From Chloroflexota bacterium (GTDB lineage: Bacteria; Chloroflexota; Anaerolineae; UBA1429): DNA of 64,000 nucleotides. Location: the NCBI GenBank assembly GCA_012729455.1, contig JAAYDC010000001.1:42482-106481 (forward strand). The letters run 5' to 3'. Shown here in pieces: positions 42,718-51,463 of this stretch. The position numbers were made by a program, and so were the translations under genes. Every line of letters starts with the position of its first letter. Positions within the stretch are counted from its first letter, which is position 1. The notes beneath the pieces were generated by a model. The model worked only from the letters and a program-made list of their open reading frames with translations, did not search any database and was not told the origin of the DNA.

Positions 42718-43698
42718 ATGCTACGAATTGCGGTGACAGGCAGCTCTGGTTTTGTCGGTAAAGCGATCATCCGGCAGCTGGTGGACGATCCCGAAGTCGA
42801 CAAGATCCTGGCTCTCGACCTGGCTCCTTGCGAAGACCATCCCAAGGTAACCTGGCTGAATACCGATGTGCGCGACCCAGTCCTGGCTGAACAGTTCATG
42901 TCGTTTGGTGTGAATGCCGTCATTCACCTGGCGTTTATTATCGAACCCAAAGGCAAGCCCGACCTGATGTATGATGTGAACGTCAACGGCACCGCCAACG
43001 TGCTGCGCGCCGCCGCGGCATCGCATGCCGACCGCTTTATGATGATGTCAAGCCTAGCGATCTATGGCGTCTGGCCGGATAACCCAACACTGCTCACCGA
43101 GGACCTGGTACCGCGTCCCAACCCCGATGATGCCTATGGCCAGCAAAAGCTGCAGGCCGAGTTCATGTGCCACGCTTTTGCAGAAGAGCACCCCGAAGTG
43201 GCGATGTCAATCATGCGCCCCTGCGGTATCATGGGCCCCAAATTGGGTGCCAACTATCTCCTTATGATGCTCAAAGCGCCCTTCCTGCCTCTGCCACAAA
43301 AGGCACGCGGGCGGGCCCAGTTTATCCATGTGGATGACGTAGCGCGTCTGGCCAGCATGCTCATCAAGCAGCGCGCGCGCGGCATCTTTAATGCCGCAGA
43401 GCGCTCAACCTTGCCATGGCGTGCCATCTACGAGCTCCTCGGTCGCCCGATCGTCACCATGCCGCGCTGGCTGCTGAGCAAGTTGATCGGCTTTTTACAC
43501 CGACTGCGTATCCTGCCGGTGATTCCCTCGCAGATGCTGATGGTCTCGTATCCGGCGGTGCTCTCGACCGAGCGAACTGCCGAACGAGTCGGTTTTGAGG
43601 CGCATTATCCCATCCATACTACCCTCGAGCAAACTGTCGAATCACTCAAACAGTTCATCCCGATAAAACGAGGGTGGCGCCGCCGCAAGTCGGATTGA
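42718..43698 (+). CDS. NAD-dependent epimerase/dehydratase
   Basis: A 326-residue extended SDR: cofactor loop IAVTGSSGFVGKAII, AVIHLAFI, MMSSLAIYG, catalytic Tyr-x3-Lys in DAYGQQKLQAE, and RPCGIMGP. Likely acts on NDP-sugars or related hydroxy substrates. TTTGGAGG lies 8 nt before the ATG. The basic C-terminus (KRGWRRRKSD) is unusual for the family. Confidence 0.85.
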   Translation: MLRIAVTGSSGFVGKAIIRQLVDDPEVDKILALDLAPCEDHPKVTWLNTDVRDPVLAEQFMSFGVNAVIHLAFIIEPKGKPDLMYDVNVNGTANVLRAAAASHADRFMMMSSLAIYGVWPDNPTLLTEDLVPRPNPDDAYGQQKLQAEFMCHAFAEEHPEVAMSIMRPCGIMGPKLGANYLLMMLKAPFLPLPQKARGRAQFIHVDDVARLASMLIKQRARGIFNAAERSTLPWRAIYELLGRPIVTMPRWLLSKLIGFLHRLRILPVIPSQMLMVSYPAVLSTERTAERVGFEAHYPIHTTLEQTVESLKQFIPIKRGWRRRKSD

Positions 43699-43750
43699 CG
43701 CCGCGGCTGGATTCAGCCATACTGGAGCAACTCGCGCAGGAGGTGCCCGC

Positions 43751-44443
43751 ATGGCTGATCCGCATGGCCTGATGATTGCTGCTCTGGATGACTTTACTTT
43801 TGATATGAGTGCACTAGCCAGCAAGCTGCGCATCACCGACGACAGCGAACAACTCGAGGAACTGCACGACCTCGCCGCCCAGGCTGCCCCGCTTGCCCGG
43901 CCGCGCTATGCCTATAAGTTGGTGTATATCGACAGCCGCGGCGATGATTATGTCGTTCTGGATGGGATCCGTTTTACCTCGCGCATCCTGCGAAAAAACG
44001 TACTTGAGACCGACCGCGCCTTTGCGGCAGTGGCCAGCTGCGGGCCAGAGCTCGAGCTCTGGTCCGAGACGCTGCACGATCCGCTCTACCAATATTGGTC
44101 GGAAGCCCTGCGTATCCAGGCTCTGGCGGCGGCCTCTGCCAGGCTGGTCGAGGCGATCGACACGCTCTTCAAGCCCGGCCATATTGCCGGCATGAACCCC
44201 GGGTCGCTGACAGATTGGCCGATTTCGGAACAGCGGCCCTTCTTCAAGCTACTGGGCGATACGGAAGCCGCTATCGGCGTCAAGCTGCAGCCCAGCCTGT
44301 TGATGTGGCCGACCAAATCGGCCAGCACCCTGTTCTTCCCTACCAGCAGCGACTTTCAATCGTGCCAGCTGTGTCCACGTGAGCGCTGCCCCAACCGGCG
44401 GGCGCCCTACCAAGCCAACAAGATGTCCGAGTATTTCGCCTGA
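43751..44443 (+). CDS. methionine-synthase-activation-domain protein (corrinoid reactivation)
   Basis: A 230-residue protein matching the free-standing vitamin-B12-dependent methionine synthase activation domain. It ends with SCQLCPRERCPNRRAPY, a Cys cluster (C-x2-C-x4-C) typical of the small corrinoid-associated subgroup, and contains GHIAGMNPGSLTDWPISEQ, the expected AdoMet-binding Pro-Gly-Ser region. Such proteins reactivate or assist corrinoid methyltransferases. No methyltransferase or corrinoid protein gene is intact nearby, but two URO-D-like relics are in the window. AGGAGGTG precedes the ATG. Confidence 0.8.
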   Translation: MADPHGLMIAALDDFTFDMSALASKLRITDDSEQLEELHDLAAQAAPLARPRYAYKLVYIDSRGDDYVVLDGIRFTSRILRKNVLETDRAFAAVASCGPELELWSETLHDPLYQYWSEALRIQALAAASARLVEAIDTLFKPGHIAGMNPGSLTDWPISEQRPFFKLLGDTEAAIGVKLQPSLLMWPTKSASTLFFPTSSDFQSCQLCPRERCPNRRAPYQANKMSEYFA

Positions 44444-44460
44444 GACGAAAGGAGACCGGC

Positions 44461-45597
44461 ATGAGCAACGACGATCTGTTTAGACTGCCCAAACACATCG
44501 AAACGCGTTGGGCCAGCATGGAAAACCCCGATGGCGCGCGCGGCGCCGGCGGCAGCAGCAACCATGGCCGCAAGGGCTCGCCGGCCACCTCGCTGGCTGC
44601 CGGTGCTGAGCTGGTGCTGACACACGCCGAGGGCAGCAGCGGTATGGTACGGCGCATCTGGATCACCATCAACGAGCGCACGCCCGAAATGCTGCGCGGC
44701 CTGGTGCTGCGCGCCTGGTGGGATGGCGCCGACAAGCCCGCTATCGAGGCCCCTCTGGGCGACTTTTTCGGCCTTGCACTTGGCCGCGTGACGCCCTTTG
44801 TCAACGCCTGGTTCGACAACCCCGAAGGACGCTCGTTCAACTGCCGCATCCCGATGCCCTTCCGCACCGGCTTTCGCATCACCGTCACTAACGAAGCGCC
44901 TGTCAACCTGGGGTCATTCTTTTACGATGTAAACTATACCCTCGGCGACAAGCTGGATTCCGATGCCGGCTATCTGCATGCTTACTTTTCACGTCAGGCG
45001 CCTACCACCTATCGCAAGGATTTTGAGATCCTGCCGCATGTCAATGGCCGCGGGCGCTTCCTCGGCTGCACGCTGGGAGTGATCGCCGATACCGAACAGT
45101 ATGGCGCAGCCTGGTGGGGCGAGGGCGAGGTCAAGGCCTATCTGGATGGCGATGACGAGCTGCCGACGCTTTGCGGCACCGGCACTGAGGATTACATCGC
45201 CACCGGCTGGGGCCAGGGCGCCTTTAGCACCCCGTGGCATGGGTGCCCGATCGCCGACCATGAGCAGCTGCGCTACTCGTTCTACCGCTTGCACGGCCCC
45301 GACCCGATCTACTTTCAGCGTTCAGCCAGGGTCACCATCCAGCAGATGGGCGGCTGGCAGGTCAGCCATTCCCTGGCGCATATGCGCGCCCACCTCATCC
45401 CGGCCTACCTGGCCCATGGTGATGGCAACACTTGGATCACCCAGGAAGACCTGGCCAAGCGAGATCAGAAAAGCTTTTTCCTGTTCGAGCGCCAGGACGA
45501 CGTCTGCGCGACAGCTTATTTCTATCTGGATCACCCCAGCTCCGAGCTGCCAGCCATCCAGGGTTATGAGGAACGCGTCGCTAATCTGACGGCATAA
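44461..45597 (+). CDS. DUF2961 / GH172 family glycoside hydrolase
   Basis: A 378-residue protein of the DUF2961 family, now known to contain alpha-fructofuranose/arabinofuranose-active enzymes (GH172). N-terminal FRLPKHIETRWASMENPDGA, RRIWITINERTPEMLRGLVL, and the hallmark LCGTGTEDYI with the candidate catalytic Glu, then FSTPWHG. No signal peptide. GAAAGGAG precedes the ATG; it begins 17 nt after the activation-domain gene, suggesting co-transcription. Followed by a strong terminator. Confidence 0.87.
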   Translation: MSNDDLFRLPKHIETRWASMENPDGARGAGGSSNHGRKGSPATSLAAGAELVLTHAEGSSGMVRRIWITINERTPEMLRGLVLRAWWDGADKPAIEAPLGDFFGLALGRVTPFVNAWFDNPEGRSFNCRIPMPFRTGFRITVTNEAPVNLGSFFYDVNYTLGDKLDSDAGYLHAYFSRQAPTTYRKDFEILPHVNGRGRFLGCTLGVIADTEQYGAAWWGEGEVKAYLDGDDELPTLCGTGTEDYIATGWGQGAFSTPWHGCPIADHEQLRYSFYRLHGPDPIYFQRSARVTIQQMGGWQVSHSLAHMRAHLIPAYLAHGDGNTWITQEDLAKRDQKSFFLFERQDDVCATAYFYLDHPSSELPAIQGYEERVANLTA

Positions 45598-45610
45598 GCA
45601 ACACGGTTAC

Positions 45611-45641
45611 AAAAAACAGGGCACTCGGGTGCCCTGTTTTT
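45611..45641. terminator. bidirectional intrinsic terminator
   Basis: ACAGGGCAC (45616-45624), TCGG loop, GTGCCCTGT (45629-45637), flanked by an A-run on the left and a T-run on the right. It ends the GH172 gene on the plus strand and the M81 gene on the minus strand. Confidence 0.85.
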
Positions 45642-45648
45642 GTTGGTG

Positions 45649-47139
45649 CTATTCAGCCATAGGGGTGTGCTCCAGGTCATCTAGCGGATATATCGGCCGA
45701 CTCAAACGCTGCCACGCCAGGCTGGTGAGCTTGGGTGAGGCTGCTCCCGGAGTATCCAGCAGGATGATCTCGTCGGCGATATCTGCATAGGCGGCGCGAA
45801 AAGCCGCCGGCGATTTTACCTGTACAATCCTGGCATCCTTGGGTTCGAGTCCCAGCGAGCGGTACAGCTCGGGATCCCACTGGGTGACGCCATGCTCCAT
45901 CACTACCACCCTCAGACTGCCGCGCTCGAGCACCGCTGTGCGCCCCATGCGCATCGTTACTCCGCGCATACCCTGCCCCTTGAAGCGAAAGACGCCGTTA
46001 TGCAGGCTTTTGACGATTCCTCGAAAGCGCACCGGCTGATAGTACTGCGGCGCCAGCGAACCGCCCAAATCCACCTCGATCTCGGCGTCCACTCCGGCCT
46101 GGCAAGCCCTCTCCACGGCCGGCGCATCCACCACGTTGGTTAGCACCTCGGCATTTATCTCACTGGCCAGCAGGGCGTGCAGCAGGCTCGAGCTGTCGCC
46201 CGTGGCGCCCGAGGAAGGCGCGTCGGACGAATCACACAAGATCACGGTGCGCGCCTCGCCGTCCAAGGCTTTGGCGATCGCCGCAGCGGGAGTGACCAGC
46301 TCGGGGATAAAGTCGGTGCGCCGCTGCCAGAAGGCGCTGCCCATCTCGAGGGCATAGCTGTGCGCCCTGGCAGCATCCTTATCGGTGACGACCACCACCG
46401 AGCACCCCACGTCGGGAGCATCCAGCCAAGGCTGCACAGGATAAACACCGCCGTGCAGGATTTCGCCGCGCAGCTCGAGTTCCAGAGCGCGGTTGATGAT
46501 ATCCGCCAGCGGACCATCCGTATGGCGGGCATTCTCGGCTGGCACGATCAGCGGCAGCCGGCAGAGCGCCATCTGCGGCTGGATTTTGCCATGCAGGGTA
46601 TCCACCAGGATCTCGGCAGCACGTTGACCGGTCTCATACAAGTCGATGTGCGGAGCGGTGTGATAGCCCACGAGCGCGGTAGCCATCTTTGCCATGCGGC
46701 AGGTCACATTGGCGTGCAGGTCGAGGCTGACGACGATCGGCATGCCCTCGCCCAAAAGCTGGCGCGCTGCCGCCAGGATATCTCCGCTGGCGTCGTCTTC
46801 GCCCTCAGCCATCATTGCGCCGTGCAGCACCAGCAGCAGGCCGTCCACCGGCATAGCTGCCTCGAGGCGCCGCAGCAAGTCGTCACGCAGCGACTGATAT
46901 GTGTCGCGCTCGATCGCAGCGCCTGAGCCCGCCTTGACACCCAGCAGCGGCACAACCTCAATATCGGGCTGCGAGCAAAGGACCGCCAGCGCGCCGGCAT
47001 CCTCAGTGGCAATGCCGCGCGTGGTCTCAAGCAGCTCGGCGCCCGCTTTGTAGTAATGGCGCTGGAAACCGGCCAGGTTGGTAGGCTGCGGACAAAAGCT
47101 ATTGGCTTCGTGCTGAAACAGACCAAATGCAACGCGCAT
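45649..47139 (-). CDS. M81 family metallopeptidase (MlrC-like)
   Basis: A 496-residue zinc peptidase-like protein of the microcystinase C family (DUF1485). Metal-binding candidates: LFQHEANSF at the N-terminus, VVSLDLHANVT and LVGYHTAPHIDLYETG; the C-terminal MlrC domain has VKSPAAFRAAY. In non-cyanobacterial hosts such proteins often sit with sugar or amino-acid catabolic genes. AAAGGAGG is upstream of the ATG at 47139. Follows the ManD-like gene by 16 nt, so they form one operon. Confidence 0.87.
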   Translation of the reverse strand: MRVAFGLFQHEANSFCPQPTNLAGFQRHYYKAGAELLETTRGIATEDAGALAVLCSQPDIEVVPLLGVKAGSGAAIERDTYQSLRDDLLRRLEAAMPVDGLLLVLHGAMMAEGEDDASGDILAAARQLLGEGMPIVVSLDLHANVTCRMAKMATALVGYHTAPHIDLYETGQRAAEILVDTLHGKIQPQMALCRLPLIVPAENARHTDGPLADIINRALELELRGEILHGGVYPVQPWLDAPDVGCSVVVVTDKDAARAHSYALEMGSAFWQRRTDFIPELVTPAAAIAKALDGEARTVILCDSSDAPSSGATGDSSSLLHALLASEINAEVLTNVVDAPAVERACQAGVDAEIEVDLGGSLAPQYYQPVRFRGIVKSLHNGVFRFKGQGMRGVTMRMGRTAVLERGSLRVVVMEHGVTQWDPELYRSLGLEPKDARIVQVKSPAAFRAAYADIADEIILLDTPGAASPKLTSLAWQRLSRPIYPLDDLEHTPMAE

Positions 47140-47155
47140 GGGGTACCATCCTCCT

Positions 47156-48370
47156 TTAGGGTCGTACAATCGTGCCATCCGCACGGCGGTCTTCGGCAGC
47201 AAAGTGGCGGATGCGGGCACGTTCTGGGTCGAGCAGTGCCTCCGCGCGCGCCTCGTCGATATCGATACCCAAACCTGGCTTGCCGCTCAGGTAGAGATAG
47301 CCTCCGGTCAGCTCTGCATGGCCTGGGAACGCCTCCAGCTCCTGCGGTGCAAAGTGGTTTTCTTCCTGCACGCCCATAGCCCAGCTGTTCATATCCAGGT
47401 GCATGGCCGCCACCTGGTTCACCGGATCGTTATCACCGCCCTCTTGCCAGGCGGTGTGTACGCCAAAAGCTTCGCAGATAGCCGCAAGCTTACGGCATGG
47501 CGTAATGCCGCCTGCCTTGGAGACTCTCACGCGCAGGTAATCGATCAGACGGCCTGTCACGAGCGGCAGCCACTCCTGCGGGTTCACAAACAGCTCGCCC
47601 ATGGCCTGCGGGGTGGCGCACTGCTGGCGGATCAGCTCAAACCAGGCAATCTGCTCAGGCGGCAGCACATCCTCCAGGAAAAAGAGGTTATAGGGTTCGA
47701 GCAGTTTGGCCAGACGTACGGCATTTTGCGGACGCAAGTGTTCGTGCACATCATGAGTCAGTTTAGGCTGGTTGCCCAGTGCCGTACGCAATGCTTCGAA
47801 CATGGCCAGCACCTTTTCGAGATAGGCTTCATCGTCAAAGACTTGTTTTGGCGCATACCCTCGCGGTGTACGTGCTTGCGCGGAGCTCAGGAATCCTCCT
47901 CCGCCATATTGGGCGTACTGACAGCGGATCACCTGGTAACCCTCAGCCTGGTAGCGGCGCACATCGTCGATCAGCTCGGCCGTGTCGCGTCCGCCGGCGT
48001 GCGCATACGCCAGCACCGCCTGATGGCAGGCGCCCCCCAAGAGCTGGTAGACCGGCATGCCTGCCTCTTTGCCCTTGATATCCCACAGGGCCATGTCGAT
48101 ACCTGCCAGGGCGGTGTTGAGGATCGAACCGTTGCGCCAATAACCGCTGGTGTAGATGCTCTGCCAGATATCCTCGATGGCTGAGGCATCCCGTCCCGTT
48201 ACGAGCGGCGCTAGGTTGTGCGTGATAACAGCCTCAACCGCTTCGCGTTGGTAATAATCGCTCGCCGAGCCGATGCCATACAGTCCGGGCTGGTCCGTAA
48301 GGACTTTAACGATCAGCCAGCTGCCATCGGAGCGGGTGCGTATGGTGCGGATGCCGGTAATCCGGGTCAT
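47156..48370 (-). CDS. enolase-superfamily dehydratase, ManD/RspA type
   Basis: A 404-residue mannonate/sugar-acid dehydratase-like protein. Metal ligands in order: Asp and His of THDVHEHLRPQNA, Glu of LFFLEDVLPPEQ, Glu of AMGELFVNP; catalytic His region HTAWQEGGDNDPVNQVAAMHLD. YAHAGGRDTAEL and the 150s loop with RCQYAQYGGGG are typical of RspA/ManD. Probably dehydrates a sugar acid such as D-mannonate to a 2-keto-3-deoxy acid. Start at 48370 with GCGAGG nine bases upstream. Confidence 0.88.
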   Translation of the reverse strand: MTRITGIRTIRTRSDGSWLIVKVLTDQPGLYGIGSASDYYQREAVEAVITHNLAPLVTGRDASAIEDIWQSIYTSGYWRNGSILNTALAGIDMALWDIKGKEAGMPVYQLLGGACHQAVLAYAHAGGRDTAELIDDVRRYQAEGYQVIRCQYAQYGGGGFLSSAQARTPRGYAPKQVFDDEAYLEKVLAMFEALRTALGNQPKLTHDVHEHLRPQNAVRLAKLLEPYNLFFLEDVLPPEQIAWFELIRQQCATPQAMGELFVNPQEWLPLVTGRLIDYLRVRVSKAGGITPCRKLAAICEAFGVHTAWQEGGDNDPVNQVAAMHLDMNSWAMGVQEENHFAPQELEAFPGHAELTGGYLYLSGKPGLGIDIDEARAEALLDPERARIRHFAAEDRRADGTIVRP

Positions 48371-48401
48371 AGGTACATGCCTCGCATATAAGTGTGGGAT
48401 T

Positions 48402-48430
48402 ATCATGGCTGAGAGCCGTGGGCTTGTCAA
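48402..48430 (-). promoter_or_regulatory. candidate promoter of ManD-M81 operon
   Basis: Minus strand perfect TTGACA (48430-48425), 17 bp, CATGAT (48407-48402). The -35 is strong and the -10 weak. Confidence 0.4.
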
Positions 48431-48456
48431 CCTCCTTGGCGCAACGCTGGGTTCGT

Positions 48457-48484
48457 TTGACGCCGGCGTGCGCGTGTGTAATAT
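48457..48484 (+). promoter_or_regulatory. promoter giving a leaderless mRNA
   Basis: TTGACG (48457-48462), 16 bp, TAATAT (48479-48484). Predicted +1 at about 48491-48493 coincides with the ATG, and there is no ribosome binding site. Confidence 0.5.
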
Positions 48485-48492
48485 CCATACCC

Positions 48493-49128
48493 ATGAGCAC
48501 ACTTTCAAAGCGTATCTATCTGGCATGGCTGTTGACGGCTGTCGCCGGCATCAGCCTGCTGGTTGCTGCCATACCAGCGCTGCCGGTGAGCTCTCGCAGT
48601 ATCCTGGTGATGATCGGCGCGCTGGCAGCCGCAGGGTTGTGCCTGTTGGGACAACGTCTGCAGCCTGCCAACTGGTGGCTTTTACCAGCAGGAGGTGCGC
48701 TGGCAGTTGCTGCACTCGCCACTCCGGCGCTGAGCATACTGCCAGGCAACCCGTGGCTGATCGGTGGTGGTCTGGTTTTACTGGGTGTCTGCCTAGGGCT
48801 GGCAGCCTCCGATCTGATTCGCCCGCCTGAGCTGGCCAAGCAGGTGCTGGTGCTGGTAACAGCCTTTGGGGCGATCGCCGGCATCGAATATGGCTTGGGC
48901 TATCGTCTGCAGGGCGTCTCGATGCTGGCCGTTATCCTGGCCTATGGAGCAGCCGCATTTGGCATCCTGCGCGGCCGCTGGTTGGTGCTCATCGCCAGTG
49001 TGCTGCTCATCGTGGCTGCTATGGTGGCAGCTCCGCAACCGGCAGCAGTCTTTCGTCTGGTGTTGCCGTTATTGTTAATCCTGGCGGGGCTCTATACGGT
49101 ACGCCTCAGCCGCCAGTTGGCGCGTTGA
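48493..49128 (+). CDS. membrane protein of unknown function
   Basis: A 211-residue, almost entirely hydrophobic protein with about seven membrane helices (first at residues 8-28). No family recognised. The ATG at 48493 is preceded by promoter sequence only, so translation is probably leaderless. A hairpin follows the stop. Confidence 0.65.
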   Translation: MSTLSKRIYLAWLLTAVAGISLLVAAIPALPVSSRSILVMIGALAAAGLCLLGQRLQPANWWLLPAGGALAVAALATPALSILPGNPWLIGGGLVLLGVCLGLAASDLIRPPELAKQVLVLVTAFGAIAGIEYGLGYRLQGVSMLAVILAYGAAAFGILRGRWLVLIASVLLIVAAMVAAPQPAAVFRLVLPLLLILAGLYTVRLSRQLAR

Positions 49129-49133
49129 AACAC

Positions 49134-49161
49134 CACACGGCCGCACTATGGCGGCCGTGTG
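49134..49161. terminator. GC-rich hairpin between convergent genes
   Basis: CACACGGCCGC (49134-49144), six-base loop, GCGGCCGTGTG (49151-49161). Perfect 11-bp stem without a strong U-tract; lies between the membrane-protein gene and the Gfo/Idh gene. Confidence 0.5.
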
Positions 49162-49174
49162 ACAGTAGTTATCA

Positions 49175-50041
49175 CTAGAGCTTGACGGTTTTGCCCGTTT
49201 TGAACGATTTGGCAATTGCCTCCAGCACCTGCACCGGCCTTAGGAGCTGAGCATCGTCCAGCGGCCAGACTCCGTTCTGCACCGCATCGACCAGCGCTTT
49301 AAAGCCATTGTCGTAGCCGTCATCAGCGTTCAATGCGCGATACGCGCTGCCCTGCTCTCCGTGCACCAGCATCTGAAAGATATAAGCCTTGATCATATGC
49401 AGGGTGACGAGTACACCGCTCTGCATCTTTATATTCACTAACGCGCTCTCAGCCGAGCGCACGGCCGACAGGCTCTCCACGTCATAGCCATAGCCCTGCA
49501 GGGCTAACTCGACGGTGTGGATGCCATAAAAGAACACCCCGCCATGCTCGCTATCCAGGTCGCATGGTCCGCCCGCCATGCCGATCTGTGTGGCGCCGGC
49601 TTTTTCCTTGGCCTCTGCCAGAAAGCTGCGGAACGACTCGGTGTGCCATAGGGTCGACCACGACGAGAGCCAGGTGTTGTTCTTGTGCGCCAGGTCGATC
49701 AGCTCGCTCGCTTCGCGCACCGAGCATGTCAGCGGCTTGTCGACAAAAGTCGGCACGCCAGCCCGCAGCGACAGCCTGGCGGAGGGCGTGTGGTACTTGC
49801 CGTTACGGTTCATGATAATAACCAGGTCGCATTTATCGACCAGATCAGCTGGGCGGCGTACCACTTCCGGCACTAGTCCATCTTTGGCAATCTGTTTGCA
49901 ATGCTTCATCGTGTCGCCTTGCCCGGGGCACATGACCACAACTTTGCCTTCCGGGATGGTCTGGTCAACATTAAAGCGCTTGCAGGCTTGTACTGCGTGC
50001 GAGTTCTCTGTTCCGATAATACCAATCCGTAAAACTGCCAT
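49175..50041 (-). CDS. Gfo/Idh/MocA family oxidoreductase
   Basis: A 288-residue NAD(P)-dependent dehydrogenase, at the short end for the family. N-terminal RIGIIGTENSHAVQACKRF, LVIIMNRNGKYHTPSARLSL and the signature Lys in TFVDKPLTCSVREASELI. The C-terminal domain is reduced compared with the other two family members in the window. GGGAGG precedes the ATG. Probable sugar or polyol dehydrogenase. Confidence 0.85.
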   Translation of the reverse strand: MAVLRIGIIGTENSHAVQACKRFNVDQTIPEGKVVVMCPGQGDTMKHCKQIAKDGLVPEVVRRPADLVDKCDLVIIMNRNGKYHTPSARLSLRAGVPTFVDKPLTCSVREASELIDLAHKNNTWLSSWSTLWHTESFRSFLAEAKEKAGATQIGMAGGPCDLDSEHGGVFFYGIHTVELALQGYGYDVESLSAVRSAESALVNIKMQSGVLVTLHMIKAYIFQMLVHGEQGSAYRALNADDGYDNGFKALVDAVQNGVWPLDDAQLLRPVQVLEAIAKSFKTGKTVKL

Positions 50042-50119
50042 GGGTTCCTCCCATTGATATTGAGTATCCCTATGCTACTGCAAGTCCGCCATCTGGCAAG
50101 TGCCCGCAGAATGCGTTAT

Positions 50120-50148
50120 TTGCGAAAACCCTTTCGGGTGCCTATACT
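50120..50148 (+). promoter_or_regulatory. promoter of FmdB-like gene
   Basis: TTGCGA (50120-50125), 17 bp, TATACT (50143-50148), 55 bp before the ATG. Confidence 0.6.
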
Positions 50149-50203
50149 AGATCAGATCACGGGGCGGGTGCCTGTTATGTCTACCCCGAGGAGGATGCTC
50201 TGA

Positions 50204-50515
50204 ATGCCCACATATGCCTACCGCTGTAACGAATGCGGAATCACCTTTGAGCGAATGCAGCACTTTACCGACGAGCCGCTCAAGGTCTGTCCAGAGTGCC
50301 AGGGCGCTGTGCAGCGCGTGATCTGCCCGGTTGGCATTGTCTTCAAGGGCTCGGGTTTTTACGTGACCGACCATCGTTCCAAGAGCCCCACCAGCCTGGC
50401 GGGAAACCGAAAAGAGGATACTCCCCCGGCTGCTAGTGATTCCGGGCATACCGAAGAGGCCAAAACGCCCGCTCCGGCAAGCAGCGAGGCCAAGACCAAG
50501 ATGCCCCAGCCATGA
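50204..50515 (+). CDS. FmdB-family zinc ribbon protein
   Basis: A 103-residue protein with an N-terminal zinc ribbon, YAYRCNECGITFERMQ and VCPECQGAVQRVI, followed by GSGFYVTD and a low-complexity tail rich in S, T, A and P (from about 68). FmdB proteins are putative regulators or small adaptors of unknown mechanism. GAGGAGG ribosome binding site. Confidence 0.87.
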   Translation: MPTYAYRCNECGITFERMQHFTDEPLKVCPECQGAVQRVICPVGIVFKGSGFYVTDHRSKSPTSLAGNRKEDTPPAASDSGHTEEAKTPAPASSEAKTKMPQP

Positions 50516-50534
50516 GGCGACCGAGCCCATGGCG

Positions 50535-50834
50535 CTAGAGCTGGAACGACCCGCTGCCTTTGACCACCTTGTAGACAAAATCGGTGACCAGTTCATCCAG
50601 CCGGGTAGTGAGTTGGCGCCATTCCGGGCTGGCCAGGGCCGCCTCCATCTGCTCGAGATCGGGCACCACTGCGCCAGCCATCACCTTGGGGCCAAAGCCC
50701 CACACCTGGTACCAGGCATCCGAAAGCTGCATCCCCGCTGCTTCGATCATCTTGATAAACTCGCGGTTCAGAAACTCGAGGTACTCGCTTTCCTTACCCT
50801 CGCGGATACTCCAAGTCATCAGCAGCTTGATCAT
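50535..50834 (-). CDS. small alpha/beta-barrel protein of unknown function
   Basis: A 99-residue protein, [21 protein letters not shown] onward, with the alternating beta/alpha pattern of dimeric ferredoxin-like barrel proteins (NIPSNAP/Dabb-like). No catalytic motif. Lies convergent to the fmdB gene and divergent from dtd. Confidence 0.65.
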   Translation of the reverse strand: MIKLLMTWSIREGKESEYLEFLNREFIKMIEAAGMQLSDAWYQVWGFGPKVMAGAVVPDLEQMEAALASPEWRQLTTRLDELVTDFVYKVVKGSGSFQL

Positions 50835-50871
50835 CTGGTCTCACCTTTGCCGTTAGCCAGCCTACTATACA

Positions 50872-50890
50872 CCGAACCCTGAGGGTTCGG
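50872..50890 (+). other. short hairpin before dtd ribosome binding site
   Basis: CCGAACCC-TGA-GGGTTCGG, a perfect 8-bp stem ending two bases before AAGGGAG. It could influence dtd translation or end upstream transcription; there is no U-tract. Confidence 0.4.
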
Positions 50891-50902
50891 CAAGGGAGCC
50901 GC

Positions 50903-51376
50903 ATGCGCGCACTCATCCAACGTGTCAGTCAGGCAAGTGTTTCAGTCGATGGTCGCCAACTGGGCACCATCGGAGCAGGTCTGGTCGTGTTGCTGGGCAT
51001 CCACTCCAGCGACGGTACCCATGAGTTGGCATGGATGGCGGAGAAGATCGTCAACCTGCGCATCTTTAGCGACGACGAAGGCCGCTTTAACCGATCATTG
51101 TTGGATGTCGGCGGCGAGGTGCTCCTGATTTCGCAGTTCACCCTTTACGGAGATGCGCGCCGCGGGCGGCGCCCCAGCTTCTCCGATGCGGCTGCGCCCG
51201 AACTCGCCGCCCCTTTGGTGGACCAAATGGCCATCGCTTTGCGTCAGGCCGGGGTGGTCAAGGTCGCCTGCGGTCAGTTTGGAGCACATATGCAGGTTGC
51301 ACTGGTCAATGACGGCCCGGTGACGCTGATGCTGGATAGCGCAGTAACGCGTTCCATCAATATTCGAGAGCCTTGA
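50903..51376 (+). CDS. dtd: D-aminoacyl-tRNA deacylase
   Basis: Removes D-amino acids (and mischarged glycine) from tRNA. At 157 residues it is slightly longer than the usual 145-150. N-terminal [17 protein letters not shown], the [17 protein letters not shown] block and the active-site Gly-cisPro motif in [20 protein letters not shown] precedes the ATG. The frame is complete and all motifs are intact. Confidence 0.95.
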   Translation: MRALIQRVSQASVSVDGRQLGTIGAGLVVLLGIHSSDGTHELAWMAEKIVNLRIFSDDEGRFNRSLLDVGGEVLLISQFTLYGDARRGRRPSFSDAAAPELAAPLVDQMAIALRQAGVVKVACGQFGAHMQVALVNDGPVTLMLDSAVTRSINIREP

Positions 51377-51403
51377 GAAGTTGTTCCAGCCGGAGCAGAA
51401 CCC

Positions 51404-51432
51404 TTGCCAGCTAACGACCATCATGATAGAAT
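51404..51432 (+). promoter_or_regulatory. promoter of the 974-residue protein gene
   Basis: TTGCCA (51404-51409), 17 bp, TAGAAT (51427-51432), 31 bp before the ATG. Confidence 0.6.
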
Positions 51433-51463
51433 AAAAAAGCCACTTTCGTTCAGGAGATGTACA

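Noticed and set aside
45838..45858. GGTTCGAGTCCC, a tRNA T-loop-like string
   Set aside because: Inside the M81 gene, with no acceptor stem or anticodon arm around it.
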